From Megalobrama amblycephala (lineage: Eukaryota; Chordata; Actinopteri; Cypriniformes; Xenocyprididae), in NCBI RefSeq assembly GCF_018812025.1, contig NC_063054.1, forward strand, positions 8,669,582 through 8,733,581: a stretch of DNA of 64,000 nt. The letters are read 5' to 3'. The notes under the pieces are model-generated. The model did not search any database. It had not been told where the DNA came from and worked only from the letters and a program-made list of their open reading frames with translations. Both the position numbers and the translations under genes were made by a program. Every line of letters starts with the position of its first letter. Within the stretch, counting starts at the first letter, position 1. Positions 33,065-46,300 of this stretch are shown in pieces.

Positions 33065-34185
33065 CAGTGGAATTTAAATGATTTTTAAAAAAAATGAATT
33101 TTAAAAAATAAATGTAGCACATTAATGTCCCTGTAGTATGGAGCACTGCACATGACATGCGGCCAAACATATTTATATCGTGGCCACCATAGGCCGAGGG
33201 AGAACCAACTCCAGGGTAAAGCTATAAGGAGACGTGCTTCCCCTTTTAAATAGATTTCCTTGAAATAGTTTCAAGTTACGTGTCACTGCACAACCTATAC
33301 ATCCCAGCATAAATGCTCCTGATAAATTATTTGTTATTAAAGTGTCTACATTCACAAACCACTGTTAATTTTAACAGAAAAGCAAGCATACTGTGTGCAG
33401 AATATGGCATGTCAGAAAGTCCAAAACACGTTTTAAATTGCAAAATACGTTTTAAATTGAATCCTTTGACGCTCTACAGAAACACAGAAATGCACTGGAC
33501 CGTTTGACCATACTATGGAACATCATATTGACTACCTATCTAAGATGCATTATGTTTGATGTCTCCTTTAAAGTCTTCTTGCATTTTTTAGTGCTTCTGT
33601 TGAGTTGCAGGGTAGCACAGCCTTTAAGAAAAATGTAATTTATCGTTCTGCAGGCGGGCATATGGCGGAAATGTGGCGGACAGTGGTTGGAAATCTTGGG
33701 ATTGATGTGCTTGGGGTATTTATTATACTTCTTCACCAGGGGCTGAAAAAATACTGGCGCAGACCCACAGCTTAAGTCTAGCAGCCGTTTTGCCCACCAC
33801 ATAGTTGGCAGCAGTATGAGACACTAGCTGTGGTAATGTGGTATATGATAACATCTTCCTCTGCCATGTGTGGAAGGGGTGTTATGTGCTTTGGTTGTTA
33901 TTTTGTGATGTCCAGATTTTTTGGGTTTCACTGAGGTCATCTGAGTCCTAAACTCTATTTGCACAGTGCCTAGTCCAACTTTTACTGCTTTACACAGCTT
34001 ATTAATATTTTACTATGTCATGTGGTGCAACCAACATAGAGAAAAAAAAACATAACCCCTACAGTCCCTCCGTCAGGCTCAGATAATTTGATAATAAGAT
34101 GATTTTGTTTTACAAAGCAAGGTTAGTTCAGGTTGTAAAATGTCATGTGGTCCAAAACTCTCAGAACGTTAATGATATTAATGAA
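33065..34185. other. Non-coding, nothing recognised
   Basis: Short open frames only on both strands; none has splice signals or family features. No repeat ends recognised. Confidence 0.35.
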
Positions 34186-34992
34186 TTAAATGGGTGGTTG
34201 ACTATGATTTCACTTTTGTAACTTTAGTTAGTGTGTAATGTTGCTGTTTAAACAACATCTGCAAAGTTATGATGCTCAAAGTTCAATGCAAAGGGAGATG
34301 TTTTCTTTTAAAGAATTCGCTGTTTATGGACTACAACAAACGGCTGGTAGGGACTACAACAAGCTTCTTCCCATGTTAGTGGCATCACTAACCCTAAAAA
34401 TGCCCCCGAGAAAATGCAACAAAGGGGTTGAGGCCATGTTGGGCTGCTTCAGAGAAGAGGAATTTTACACCGGACATCTTCACAAATGAGGGTCAATTCA
34501 ACGCTGGATTGCACAAAAGATTAACATGACTGCACATGTTAGTCAATGAGTTGAATCAACTCCACAACAACTACATAAATTTATCCACTAACCATTCAGA
34601 AACGTCCAGTTTCATTCTAAAAGTTGTAACTTCTTGCTGAGTCTCTCCATCAGTGTCGACTCCGGTTTGAACAATGTAAGGCTGAACACCGTTACTGACA
34701 ATCCTCATTTTGGCTGCGTGAGATTCTCCAGCTTTGTTGTTGTTGAGCAACCGAAGCGCGAGCTGTTAAAGCTCCGCCCTCTTTTGGAAAGCGGGCCGGG
34801 AGCAGCGGCTCATTTGCATTTAAAGGGACACACAAAAATGCCATGTTTTTGCTCACACCCAAATAGGGGCAAATTTGACAAGATATAATAAATGATCTGG
34901 GGAGTATTTTGAGCTGAAAATTCACACACATTCTGGGGACATCAGAGACTTATATTACATCTTGTGAAAGGGTCATTATAAGTCCCCTTTAA
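34186..34992. mobile_element. TTAA-flanked element related to 60541-61122
   Basis: TTAA at 34186-34189 and 34989-34992. In reverse it matches 60541-61122: GGACTACAACAAAC, TAGGGACTACAACAAGC, AGCTCCGCCCTCTTTTGG and GCATTTAAAGGGACACAC. Non-coding; the plus-strand frames of about 83 codons inside are incidental. Confidence 0.7.
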
Positions 34993-35834
34993 TAATTCAT
35001 TATATCTATAAAAATTCTTTTCCTTGAAAAATATATTCCTATTTCCATTTTATTTTTGAAAACAATGATTTAGAAGATTGTGTACACTCTGGTATATTCA
35101 AGGTGTGAGGAAATATGTTATTACATTTTATATGATGGTTTCACCACTTGAAAATTGTAGTTTTTCTAAACCAAATAAAACCAACCAATAAAAATGGTGA
35201 CACATGTGCTTTAAACTTGATTTCTAAAAGTTCTTTTTGTGGACACTCTAATTTGTCATTGACTCTCATATTGGAGAAACACATTCTGTGTTGTTATTCT
35301 GTTTTTCTCCTCTTGTTCATATTCTTCTCTGCAGCCCAGCTGAACTGAAGTGGGGGTGTGACCCGTGCCATTGTGTTTGTGCAGAATATGGACTCTCTTC
35401 CTCTTTCTCCTCTTCTTTTTGCCACCTACGCCATCCTGTTTTTTTTTTTTTTCCCTATCAACAGAGGCTGTTTATGCTCAGGCTAACTCTGATAAGACAG
35501 AATGTCATGTTTGTCTTTTTAGTTGTTCGGCACTAGCCTTACATCAATTTCATTATCTGCTCGGGTACATATACAATCTCTGTATGGCTATCCTTACTAC
35601 AACTACAGGGCAGGAAATCCGTTGCCTTGAAAACAGTTTTAGTGGAACTCCATTGTGTTGGTTTGTTCTTTCCAGAAAACCCAGTGCCCACGTGAGAGGA
35701 GTGAACTTCCTGAGTGTTTTCTGTCACACAGCGTGAACACACCACCAACCCCCAACTGTTTTTTTGCTCAATAACACACACACACTTGACTATAACTCAT
35801 TGTTTGGAAGCCCCTTTTTTTCCAGAATCCCTCA
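34993..35834. other. Non-coding, nothing recognised
   Basis: A 123-codon plus-strand frame (35365-35736) reads through T-rich and repeat-like DNA with unlikely composition (long Phe and Leu runs). It was not accepted. A poly-T run lies near 35440. Confidence 0.35.
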
Positions 35835-36915
35835 TACACTCTTAAAAATAAAGGTTCTGTATTGGCATTGATCAGTCTAAAAAATGCTGGGCTAAAAACA
35901 ACCCAAGTTGGGTTGGAAATGGACAAACCCAGTGTTTGGGTTAAATGTTTACCCAACCTGCTGGGTAGTTTTATTTAACTCAACTATTGTTTAAAAATGA
36001 CTGTATTGCTTGCTTAAAATGAACCCAAAATATGTTGGAGATTAACATTTATTAATCAGTTTAATTAATAATAATTAATCAAAAAAAAAATATTAAATTG
36101 CTTATTAATAAATGTTCACCTTTTGATTGTTATTGTTGTCTATAGTAATTATATGTCTAATTTTTAATTTAATTTTGGGTTAATTTTAAGCCAGCCATAT
36201 AGTCATTTTTGAACAATAGTTGGGTTAAATTAAACTGCCCAGTATGTTGGGCAAACATTTTCATTTTCATTTTCAATTTTCATTATTAAACAATTGCAGT
36301 CTGTATAATTCATAAACACATCTTCATTCTTTATAAATCTCTCCAACAGTGTAGCATTAGCCGTTAGCCACAAAGCACTATCAAACTCATTCAGAATCAA
36401 ATGTAAACATCCAAATAAATACCATACTTGCACGATTAGACATGCTGCATGATGAACACTTTGTAAAGATCCATTTTGAGGGTTATATTAGCTGTGTGAA
36501 CTTTGTTTATGAGGTGATAGAGTCAAGAGCTCTGAAGGGGGCGGAGAGCGTGCGATTTAAAGGGGCCGCAGCATGACTCGGCACATTTCTAATTATGCCT
36601 CAAAATAGGCAGTTAAAAAATTAATTAAAAAAAAATTATGGGGTATTTTGAGCTGAAACTTCACAGACACATTCAGGGGACACCTTAGACTTATATTACA
36701 TCTTGTAAAAAAAATGTTCGATGGCACCTTTAACCCAACCGCTGGGTTCAGACAACCAAATTGCTGGGTTTGTCCATTTTAAACCCAACTTGGGATTTTA
36801 TTAACCCAGAATTTTTTAGAGTGTACTTTGTTCACTGAAAGGTTCTTTGGGGAGCCCAAAATGGTTCTTCTATGGCATCACTGTGAAATCCATCTTTTGG
36901 AACCTTTATAGTGTA
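35835..36915. mobile_element. Three-level transposon nest
   Basis: The outer repeat is represented by ACACTCTTAAAAATAAAGGT (35835) and, after the insertion, CACTGAAAGGTTCTTTGGGG to GGAACCTTTATAGTG. Inside lies a palindromic element, about 35870-36828 (AATGCTGGGCTAAAAACAAC... answered by ...TTATTAACCCAG). Inside that is an AGGTGCC-family element ending at TTAA 36730-36733, recognised by TTCGATGGCACC and by shared interior motifs in reverse orientation from about 36290. Confidence 0.6.
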
Positions 36916-37019
36916 TGTGCACATTGTAGTGGTAATCACTGGTTTTATATAGAAACAATGACTCTTTTTAGTCAAAGCGAGTAAATTCTCCAGAGAGGGT
37001 TTTTGTGGGCCCATGGTCT

Positions 37020-38387
37020 TGCGCTGAGGGAGAGTGCCGCTGGTGTGTAGGCTGAGAGGTTGTAGGTTGGAACCTTATGACGCATGGCTCAGTTTCTTTT
37101 GCTTGGCCGGGTGTCAGAATGATTACCAATAACACAAAGGCTTTCCCTCCAAGAACTGCTGTTGTTTCAGCTGTTGACAGAGAGGAAAAAAGAGGCAGGT
37201 TCCTCTACGGGTTGTTTTCTCAACCAGCTGCGTCCTTGTGGACGGTATGTTTTTTTTCATAGCTTTTATCAACAACTCAAAAATAATAACAGGAAAGCAG
37301 TTGTGAAAACATTGTACCAGTCTTAATATTCATTCGCCGTTCCACCTCGTTTGCTTGAATTATGAAATCGTCAGTTGGTGTTATTGGGGAAAGTGACTGC
37401 GCTGTGCTTTGCTGAGGTCGTGGCGGGTTTCTTCTTTTCTCTGTAGGTCAGACATAATTAAAGGCACTGTTATGAAGGAGACGGGACAGCTGTTTCTCAG
37501 CATGTCCCACAGCACTCCTCTGAGTGCAAAAGGACGTGCCAATCCAGCTCTTTGCTCTCCGCAGCATGTCTCTATCAACAAGTGACAGGAGATGAGGCAG
37601 CCAACATCACTACATTTTCACTTCCTTAAAGCTGTATGTGGTCAAGTTCACTGGCTGGGCCAATGTGTGAGCTTGCATTTGTCTACATATTTTTTTACTG
37701 AATATTTTGAATGTTACCTGTGTAAATATTAGGCCTGAATCATAAATGCTTTTAGCAGCACAAGCGCAATGTCAAACATTGTCATTTTTCACAGCATATG
37801 AGGGTGGGTTAAGAGCAAATCATCTGCAGAAGATGCAACTAGATTATCAAGGAGACAAATGCAATTTTTTTCAATTTGGTGCTGAAATCTGAGCGGGAAA
37901 GTGACGACTCTGAATAAGCATGAACTTACTGGACAGGATGCAGTAAAATGTACTATTCACATAGTAACTTTTTGCATTCTCAGCATTGCCACAAGGGGTG
38001 CTGTTGCGGGCATTAACGTAATCTTTATGATCAGTTGGCCTCATTTATCAATATAACATAAAAACGAGCACAGAAATCATCTTATGACAGGGTTCATGTG
38101 TGATTCATGAAACGTGTGCCACTAATCATACGAATGATTGGACGCTGATAAATGTGGCGGCTAAAAACAATCATCATTTAAATATCACGCCGATATAAAT
38201 TCGTAGCTCAGAAGCATTCCCCTTTGAGATTTACAACATGGAAAAAACGGCCAAGATGAAGTACACCAAAAACACCTGTTAAGCTCGTAACTGCAAACAA
38301 TTAAATTATTATACAAGTTTTTAATATAAGAAAATACTTTATTAATGTTATGGATAGGCTATATTATGGAAGCTTGTTTCTGCAACG
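37020..38387. other. Non-coding, nothing recognised
   Basis: Mixed composition with several short frames, none accepted. No repeat termini recognised. Could include regulatory DNA of the jun flank. Confidence 0.3.
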
Positions 38388-38530
38388 AAATAAAAAAAAA
38401 GATAATGCGACTTTTTATCTCACAATTTTGACTTTTTGCTCAGAATTGAGAGTTATAAAGTCATAATTACACAATATAAAGTCACAATTGCATGTTTTTC
38501 CCACAATTGAGACTATATATCATGCAATTC
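38388..38530. repeat. Small copy of the ACTTTATAACTC-type repeat
   Basis: Alternating GACTTTTTATCTCACAATTT, GAATTGAGAGTTATAAAGTC and CAATATAAAGTCACAATTG units, related to the larger array at 53250-54060. Confidence 0.55.
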
Positions 38531-38534
38531 TGAC

Positions 38535-39375
38535 TTTATGGGCCCTATTTTAACGATCTAAGCGCATGTTCTGAAGTGCATGGAGCATGTGCACTTAGGG
38601 GTTGTCCAAATCCACTTTTGCTAGTTTAATGATGGGGAAAATGGTCTGTGCGCCCGGCGCATGGTCTAAAAGGGTTGTCCCTATTCTTTTAATGAGTAAT
38701 GGGTGTTTTTTGGACGTAACGTGCAATAAACCAATCAGAGTCTCGTCTCCCATTCCCTTTAAAAGGCAGTTGCGCTCGCGCCATGGCGGATTTGTTATTT
38801 TACACGGCGGAATTTGCAAACGGGAAAACGGAATGCTTCTCTAGCAAGGAAACGGATCTGCTCATGCGCGAGGTTAAAGCATGCGAACAGACCATCTATG
38901 GGACAAGCCGGATTCCACCAAAGCATTTTTATCTTTATGCACACAATAATAACCTTTAACATAATCCTTTTATTTTTAACATTTGACATATTTGTGTGTC
39001 CCTGTGTGTGTAACAAGCAGAGTGTATGCATGCTGTGCACCCGTCTATGGGCGCATATTACTAATCCACTCTTTAAATAAAAAAATATGGCGCAGTCGTT
39101 TTCAGCTGCCTCAAAATAGCAACACGCCAACAATGCGTCAGTGGAATTTTTGTGGCTTACTGGCTTCATATGTTTTCATTCCAGTCAAAATGCTCTCTTA
39201 ACAATTTTCCACCAAATTTACTATGCTTTACACAAGATCACACTTAACTGTACACGAAGTGAAACCTGACGTGAGATTTAATCGCAGCCACCGCTCACGT
39301 CCATATTGATAAATGCCAAGTTTTGAGTGGAAACGACCGTACGGCCAAATTTCTGTTTACATTCATTTCGTAAAT
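38535..39375. mobile_element. Harbinger-like remnant with an N-terminal SANT-type frame
   Basis: Starts GGGCCCTATTTTAACGATCT AAGCGCA, a widespread fish transposon terminus. It contains a short plus-strand frame resembling the Myb/SANT partner protein of Harbinger elements. The second terminus is not recognised; the region to about 39375 reads as further repeat-like DNA. Confidence 0.5.
38783..38959 (+). pseudogene. Truncated SANT/Myb-like transposon protein
   Basis: 58 codons, beginning MADLLFYTAEFANGK. Residues about 21-45 (SKETDLLMREVKACEQTIYG) resemble the first helix region of the Harbinger-associated Myb/SANT protein (usual pattern: E-x-x-x-L-x-x-x-V...I-Y-G). A stop (38957-38959) ends it before the DNA-binding helices are complete. 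A host gene is unlikely because it lies directly behind a repeat terminus. Confidence 0.45.
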
Positions 39376-39629
39376 GAGGGTCACAAGACAAACCTTGTGA
39401 ACGATGCGCGATTAATTGTATTGAATGTGCACTTGTAGTGTACATCAAATCTTAAAGTATATTTAAATACAGTATTTGCAGATAATATAATAATATATAA
39501 AGAAATAAAAGGACATTTAAGAGTACTTAAAGAAATGACACTTTCATGACAATGTTTCTTAACACACTTAAGTACACTTTGTAATAATGTCAAATGAAAG
39601 TTTTTCTTTAAAGAATTTTTACATATATT

Positions 39630-39978
39630 TTAAAGGGTTAGTTCACCCAAAATTGAAAATTCAGTCATTAATTACTCACTCTCATGTCGTTCCAATAAAA
39701 GCCTAAATTCAATCTGTTCAACATATAAAGCGATCGTGTCTCTTCAGAAAATGTGGACTAAACCACTCAATTCATATGGAATAGTTTTACGATCTCTTTA
39801 TGAACTTTGTGTCAAAGTGATAGTTGTGTAACGGTCAATGGAGGACAGAAATCTCTCAGATTTCATCAAAAAGATCTTCATTTGTGTTCCGAAGATGAAC
39901 GAAAGTCTTACAGGTTTGGAACGATATGAGGGTGAGTAATAAATGACATTTTCATTTTTGGGTTAACTATCCCTTTAA
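39630..39978. mobile_element. TTAA-flanked element (AGGGTTAGTTCACCC family)
   Basis: TTAA at 39630-39633 and 39975-39978. Ends AGGGTTAGTTCACCC and GGGTTAACTATCCCT, with AATTACTCACTCTCATGTCG against its inverse GATATGAGGGTGAGTAATAA. Confidence 0.8.
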
Positions 39979-40079
39979 ATCATTGTTTTTATTGTAATCA
40001 TTGTTATATCCTTCTTTGGCATTTTAACTTTGTAAAAAATTATTTCCACTGTTTCACCTGATATCTTATGAAAAGCACA

Positions 40080-41640
40080 GCCTTTCAAAATGTCAGCGCT
40101 TTAGTCAGAGCTGTAACACACACACAAACGCAGACAGCGCCACAGGTTAATTAAGCCGCAGAGAGTGACAAACTGATTGACATGGGCAAAGGGGGCTCAA
40201 ATGAACAGAAATGAATTAAGCATAGCCTGCAGCTGAAATTAGCACCTCAATTCACCCACATCCACTTTGTCAAAGTACTTTCATTGTTTATGCTACATGC
40301 GACAAATGTTCCCAGTCGCGCGAGGTGACATTTGCCACCTCCACCCAGTTGAAACAAACCTTTGTGCCGACCAAGGCCATGACCCTGAACTGATTATAAT
40401 GTCCTGGAATGAAGGGAAAACCTTGGTTATGCCAAAGCTAAGTCTCATTAACATAAACAGCATAAAGACCAGTATAACAGTATTCGCACTTGAACCCTTA
40501 AGACTCTTATTTGGCCATTGATTATGTGCTCACATTGTTAACCAAGTACTGGATTAGCAATAAATGACTTTTTAATTCCCTCTATACTGTATGTTGTTTG
40601 CTTTATTTCAGTGTTTGATGATACCCCTGAAGCATTACTTACAAGCGGCCCTGCTCAGAGTCACCTGACCCTTTTAAAACAGACCAATTATAGCGCATTA
40701 ATGGTGGTGCCATTTTAGAAAGATCTGGAGCATAATCGCCACATCTAAAGGTCAGTATTACCTCAGTGGATTGATCTTATTGCTCTATTTTATCGTGACT
40801 TTTTGTGAAGCACTAAAATGAAAATCAAGTGAACTGTGAGTTCATTTCTTTTTGTAGTTTATAGACCTTGCAGACTTCTCTGCGCTGGTTAAAATATGAT
40901 CTGACATATGAAGTGTTTTAAACACGGACATGTGTTCCCGATCATATTTTAGATCCTGAAATGGATTCTTGAGACTTCTACTTATAATTTTCCATGTCAG
41001 TAAGATATTGTAAAAAGCAGATTTAAACGTCAGCTCAGCCTTTTATCTCTGATTCATTGTGCGACATAAAAGGTTGAAATATTATGTCAAATCATTTGGT
41101 CATTGGCGTGTGTGTGAATTGCCAGGATGGATGCGCTACAGCTTGTCACCTTCACGTCTCTTTATGGCCGCAGACTGTGCTGTTATATTATCAATATTGT
41201 CTGACAGCAGGACTTTTCATCCATCAACATGCGCCCTTCTCCATCAGGTCGAAAAAACGCCAATGTGAAACGTCTGCAAGCTGCCGTTCATCTCTGTTTG
41301 ATGACATGTTGAGAGTTATCTCAGCAGGCTTTTTTAATTAATAAAGCTATAAAACAGACTGTGATTCCCCGAAGTCTCCCCGGAGGCGTGGAGGAGGTGA
41401 GCGGGAGTGCGCTTTCTGAGTTTATTAGCACTGTCGTTAAAACATCTTGATTAATCGAGGCTCAGGTTTACACTGTGGAATTCTGTTTCTTGTTGATTGT
41501 TTCGGTTCAGTGATGCCTTCATTGAGCTGTAACTTACGCTGGGAAATGTTTTATGCCCTCTGAATCTCAAGGAAATGTGGAACGAGGGAAAGGGTAATAG
41601 ACCCGTCAGTATCAACACCTGTCAAACACCGCAACAAAAT
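40080..41640. other. Repeat-free region, candidate regulatory DNA
   Basis: No gene. Two islands stand out for mixed composition and homeodomain-type motifs: 40130-40470 (TTAATTAAG, CTGATTGACATGG) and 41060-41620 (CAAATCATTTGG, TTTTTTAATTAATAAAG, CTTGATTAATCGAG). Several short open frames here were not accepted. Confidence 0.35.
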
Positions 41641-41647
41641 GTTTTCT

Positions 41648-42500
41648 TTAAGGGATATTTCACCCAAAAATGAAAATTATCCCATGATTTACTCACCCTC
41701 AAGCCATCCTAGGTGTCTCATATGAACACAATCGGAGTTATATTAAAAATATTCTTGCGCTTCCAAGCTTTATAATGGATGGGGTTCACAATTTTGTAGC
41801 CCAAAAAAGTGCAGCCATCCATCATAAAAGTAATCCATACGTCTCCAGGGGGGTTAATAAAGGCCTTCTGAAGTGAAGCGATGGGTTTCTGTAAGAAAAA
41901 TACCCATATTTGCAACTTTATAAACTATAACCAGCTTCCGACAAACATCCGTACGCAAGTCGACTTACAGCGGAAGAGTAACCTCTGATCCGACGAACGA
42001 CATGTTGACGAACGCGGGAGTGCAGAGGACCAGTCACAAATTAGAAATCTAAAACTAGAAATTTTAAATAGAAATACCGGAGGATTTCGATATAAGACAA
42101 GAGGAGCTGCTCAGCCCTAATTGTTTGAACCGCAAGAGGCGTCGACTCTCACTTATTCCTACTCGACATCATTCATCGCGTCAGAGGTTACACTTACGCC
42201 GCAAGTCGACTTATGTATGGATGTTTGTCGGAAACTGGTTATTATAGTTTATAAAGTTGTAAATATGGATATTTTTCTTACAAAAACCCATCACTTTGCT
42301 TCAGAAGGGCTTTATTAACCGCTTGGGGCTTTTGGGCTTCAAATTCATGAGCGCCATTCACTACAATTATTATGGCTCTTCCAATTAAGCTTGGAAAAGC
42401 CAGGATATTTTTTAATATAACTCCGATTGTGTTCGTCTGAAAGAAGATGGTCATATACACCTAGGATGGCTTGAGGGTGAGTAAATCGATAAAAATATCA
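41648..42500. mobile_element. Long palindromic element of the TTCACCC type
   Basis: TTAA at 41648-41651, then AGGGATATTTCACCC. GATTTACTCACCCTCAAGCC ATCCTAGG is answered by CTAGGATGGCTTGAGGGTGA near 42459-42480. The interior arms match (GTACGCAAGTCGACTT against AAGTCGACTTATGTATGG). The right terminus has decayed and no TTAA was identified. Confidence 0.65.
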
Positions 42501-42619
42501 ATATTTTTGTCCTGAGTTCCTGTAATGTAGCTACTTAAAATAAGATTAATTTATTTATTAAAGAAGCAAAGCTGTATGTAAGATAATCAGATTTAAGAAT
42601 ATATTTTGAATTAAAAGCA

Positions 42620-42830
42620 TAATGTCATCATTTACTCACCCTCATGTCGTTCCAAACCTGCATGTCTGACTTTCTTCTGTGGATACAAAAGATGTTTTAA
42701 TGTCTATTTTGTCCTTTGTTTTGGACCACATTGACTTTCATAATGTAGACACAGACAGTTGATACATTTTTCAAAATATTTTCTTTTGTGAAACAGTCAA
42801 AGAGGTTTGGAACGTCATGTTTTAGGAATA
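42620..42830. repeat. Partial copy of the TTCACCC family
   Basis: CATCATTTACTCACCCTCAT, GTCGTTCCAAACCTGCATG, then CTTTTGTGAAACAGTC and GGTTTGGAACGTCATG; both termini are missing. Confidence 0.6.
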
Positions 42831-42837
42831 TACATAA

Positions 42838-43315
42838 TACTTTTCAAAATACTATGCTTTTTTTATTCAGCAAGGGGACATTCAGTTGATCAAAAGTGAC
42901 AGTAATGACTTTAACATGATGCAAAAAAAGCTATTTCAAATAAATGCTGTTCTTTTTCTAATTTTCAATTCATCAAAGAATTCTAAAAAGGTTTCCACAA
43001 AAATATAAAGCAGCATATCTGTTTGCAACATTGATGATGATAATAATAATAATAATAATAATAAACATTTCTACAATAATAAGCAAATCAGCATATTAGT
43101 ATGATTTCTGAAGGATCATGTGACACTGAAGACTGGAGTAATGGCTGCTTACCATCACAGGAATAAATAAAACTTTAACATTAAATAAAAAAAATAAGAA
43201 TATTTCACAGTATTACTGTTTTTACTGTATTTTTAATGAAATAAATGCAGCCGTGGTGAGCAGTTGACAAAACATTTCAAAAATCGTACTGACCTCAAAC
43301 CTTTGAACGCTATAA
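42838..43315. repeat. Partial copy of the CCAAAAGTTTGG family
   Basis: TTTATTCAGCAAGGGGACATT at the start, GATTTCTGAAGGATCATGTG and TGAAGACTGGAGTAATGGC in the middle, and GACCTCAAACCTTTGAACG at the end. A (TAA)n run lies at about 43032-43061. Confidence 0.65.
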
Positions 43316-43319
43316 ATAT

Positions 43320-46300
43320 ATAATTGCGAATCCTGGAAAAAAGGTTTGCTTGGTGGCCTGTCAGTTACTGCCAAAAGTGGAAATCTCAGTTTGCATTAGA
43401 GGTCTAATCTTTGGATTTCATCTCTTTTTTTTGCCGTATAGATTTACTGTATGTAATGTCTGAGTGTACATGTCTGTATGTTGGTCTGTTATGTGTCTTG
43501 CTAATTTCGTTCACGAAACCGAATGTGTCCACTAGTATTTACGTGAAATCCACCACACCCTTATGTTTGCGACATGTTAAACTTCAACGGGTCTATTTAA
43601 AATGCACGCACACACACAACAGGTTCTTTCGGCCACAATGCGGAGCTTTGTGAGGCTGCCAAGTGCTCAAACCCAGATCTGACGACCTCTGCGACTGGCC
43701 TCCTTCCAGTTTGTCTGCTTACAGGTGAATGTTCTCTTAACCTGACCTCCTCCCCAGTCCCATTACCTTGTTCTCTTTGGACTAGAGGCCCACTGCGCTG
43801 GAAAAGTCCAGCTGAGATCCAGACGCTCATTTGGGCCTAATTCTGACATCTGACAGACTGGCGTCCCCCCTCCTGCCTGTATAATTCACAGGGCCTGTTT
43901 GATTTTTTTAACTGCCAGCCTGTGTCAGAGCCTCTAACAGAGGTGTGTGTGTGTGCCTGCTGAAGGAGAATGATCGATAGCTATTAGGCAGCAGCGACTC
44001 ACTGAGCTCAGATGGGCTGTGCTGTTTGCACAGGTGCCCAACAATGTGTCGCTCTGCGCCAAACCTGTTCCACACCATTTAACCCCGTATGGTGGCAGGC
44101 AACTTCGACAGACCCCCAGCTCAGAGCGAAAATCTCTCTTTCTCTCTCTCGCACTCGTGTGCTCTGTGATCGTGTTTCTCAGTTTCGGTGGTTTTTGCTC
44201 TACCATTTACAGGCTTTAAGACATAAGGCGTAAGAGCATGACCCTAGGAGAGAGTTTCGGTTACATCTCTCTATGATACGAGAGTGACAATGCATGTTAC
44301 TCGGTCCGGTGAGCAAGCAAGATGGAGAAACAGACAGACGTTTGATGAGTAAGAGACTTTCAGGACCGCTTGAAATAGTTTATTATTTAGAATGGAATTT
44401 TCCAGGCCTAAAAATGGGGTCATTGTTTATTGTTTTCACTTAAGCCCTTTTTAAAAGACCCAACTCTGACCCTTTCAAGCTGTTTTCACACTTTGTTCGA
44501 TTTCTTGGATGGTACACAAGTTCAATTATACGTCCTTCCCCTGCCATCTCCCTCATGTTTCTTTTCACATTGTATTTATTTGGCTCCGAATCATGCTGCA
44601 TTTGAGTTTCACCTTGAGCACTAGCGGCTGCTGTTTACCACTGTTACTAGGTAATGACTCAAGAGGGGGAAAGCGCTAGAAATGGAAAGCGTTGTTCACT
44701 TCATGTTTTTACTCATGTGTTTGTCCCTTTGATTTTGCTGACAAAACTTAACACTCACAAAACAGCATTTGCGAAAAGATGCAAGTAATGTGAACTAGAA
44801 GAAATTAAACTTGAATTTGGAACCAAAATGGGGATCATATAACCGCTTTCATATCAATTGTGAACCGTACTGAACTCCAGATTAACACTTTCATATTGTT
44901 ATTAATCTCATTTTCAAGCAGAACAAGTATCTGCAACCAAACAGCATTCACATAAACCAAACAAACTGAAATGGGAAGTCAAACCAACTTAGTGCAGCAA
45001 AAAGTGAGTGATGGACCTTGGAATTGATCCGTTTTCCATTCACACTGCTGTTTTGGAACAAACTTGAGTATGAGTATTATTGCAATATGTAATCTATAAT
45101 GACCAAACACATGAAAATGAGGATTGAACATCACTGAACATCACAAGTATGTTAGTCTGATTCAAGATTGTAAGTGTTTACATTTAAGCCAAATTTTTTG
45201 CAAACTTATGAAGCATGTGATAACACACATGGGCTACTTTTAAACCAAATTACATCTACACATCTACATCTACAACATTGGTTGTTTTGACATCAATACC
45301 ATGGGGAAAAACTGTCATATACTGTAGATATTATTAATATTATCTCATAATTTGGCAGCAGGTATATTAGGTCCTGTTGACTGCTGTCACTTTAAGACCT
45401 GATGCACAGATCCATTATATTGTTACACATGTGTTTTCTTTCTCAACTGTTTATGTTCACTTAAAACATAACTGACTGTTTACATGAATACTCACAAAGA
45501 CCCGAATTTTGACATTATATTGTGTGTATTTGACTGTTTAAGCACAATAAGCACCGAAAAAGAACTCAATTTAGTACTGAGAGGCGGCTTTATGTGTGCA
45601 CACTTTGGGTGTGAGCGCAAAATCTGCAGGAATGGGTAAAATTATGCGCAATATGTACAATCCCAGGTCGAAATTCAAGCCCTTTAAAACCAACAATATT
45701 CACTCGGAGAAAATGAAATGAGCGAGTGAGGGGAGGCGGGTTTGTGTGTCAACTCACTGTCGGAGAGATGAGAGAGAGCGAGAGCGAGAAAGCGCAGCTG
45801 GTATTGCATATCTATTCTGTGGAAAATGAGTATTGGAAGCGTTTCAGATGTTTCAGTATGTATTAAATTCAACCCGCCAGGAGTATGAGTGACTGCATTA
45901 CACGCCACTGCTGAAATTTACCCGCATTTGGCGGGTGTTAATGTCCAGCCCTGGTGTTAACAAAATCAACTGAGAGATAAAACATGCATTGCTTTACTAG
46001 GTGAGCTAGCAAACGAGTTTACTACATTAGAAAAGACAAGTATATGAGGTAATATCTGGTGATAAAAATGACAAAATGCATTCATTTACAAATTATGCAC
46101 TATATGGTAAAAGTGATTTAATGTCATAACATATTATTGTACAAGGAAAGTCTTTATTAAAAGTAATCTGCTCCTTTAATCGTAATTTGTGTTAACTAGT
46201 GTTCATTTCAGCTGGAAACTGCAGTGAATTGCATGTAGAGTTTATGTTTTGGGAGTTTTAGGTAGAGGACACAGCATGTTTTTCCAATGAGCCTGGTTTG

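Noticed and set aside
35365..35736. 123-codon plus-strand frame
   Set aside because: Phe/Leu-rich because it reads a poly-T tract; no family feature.
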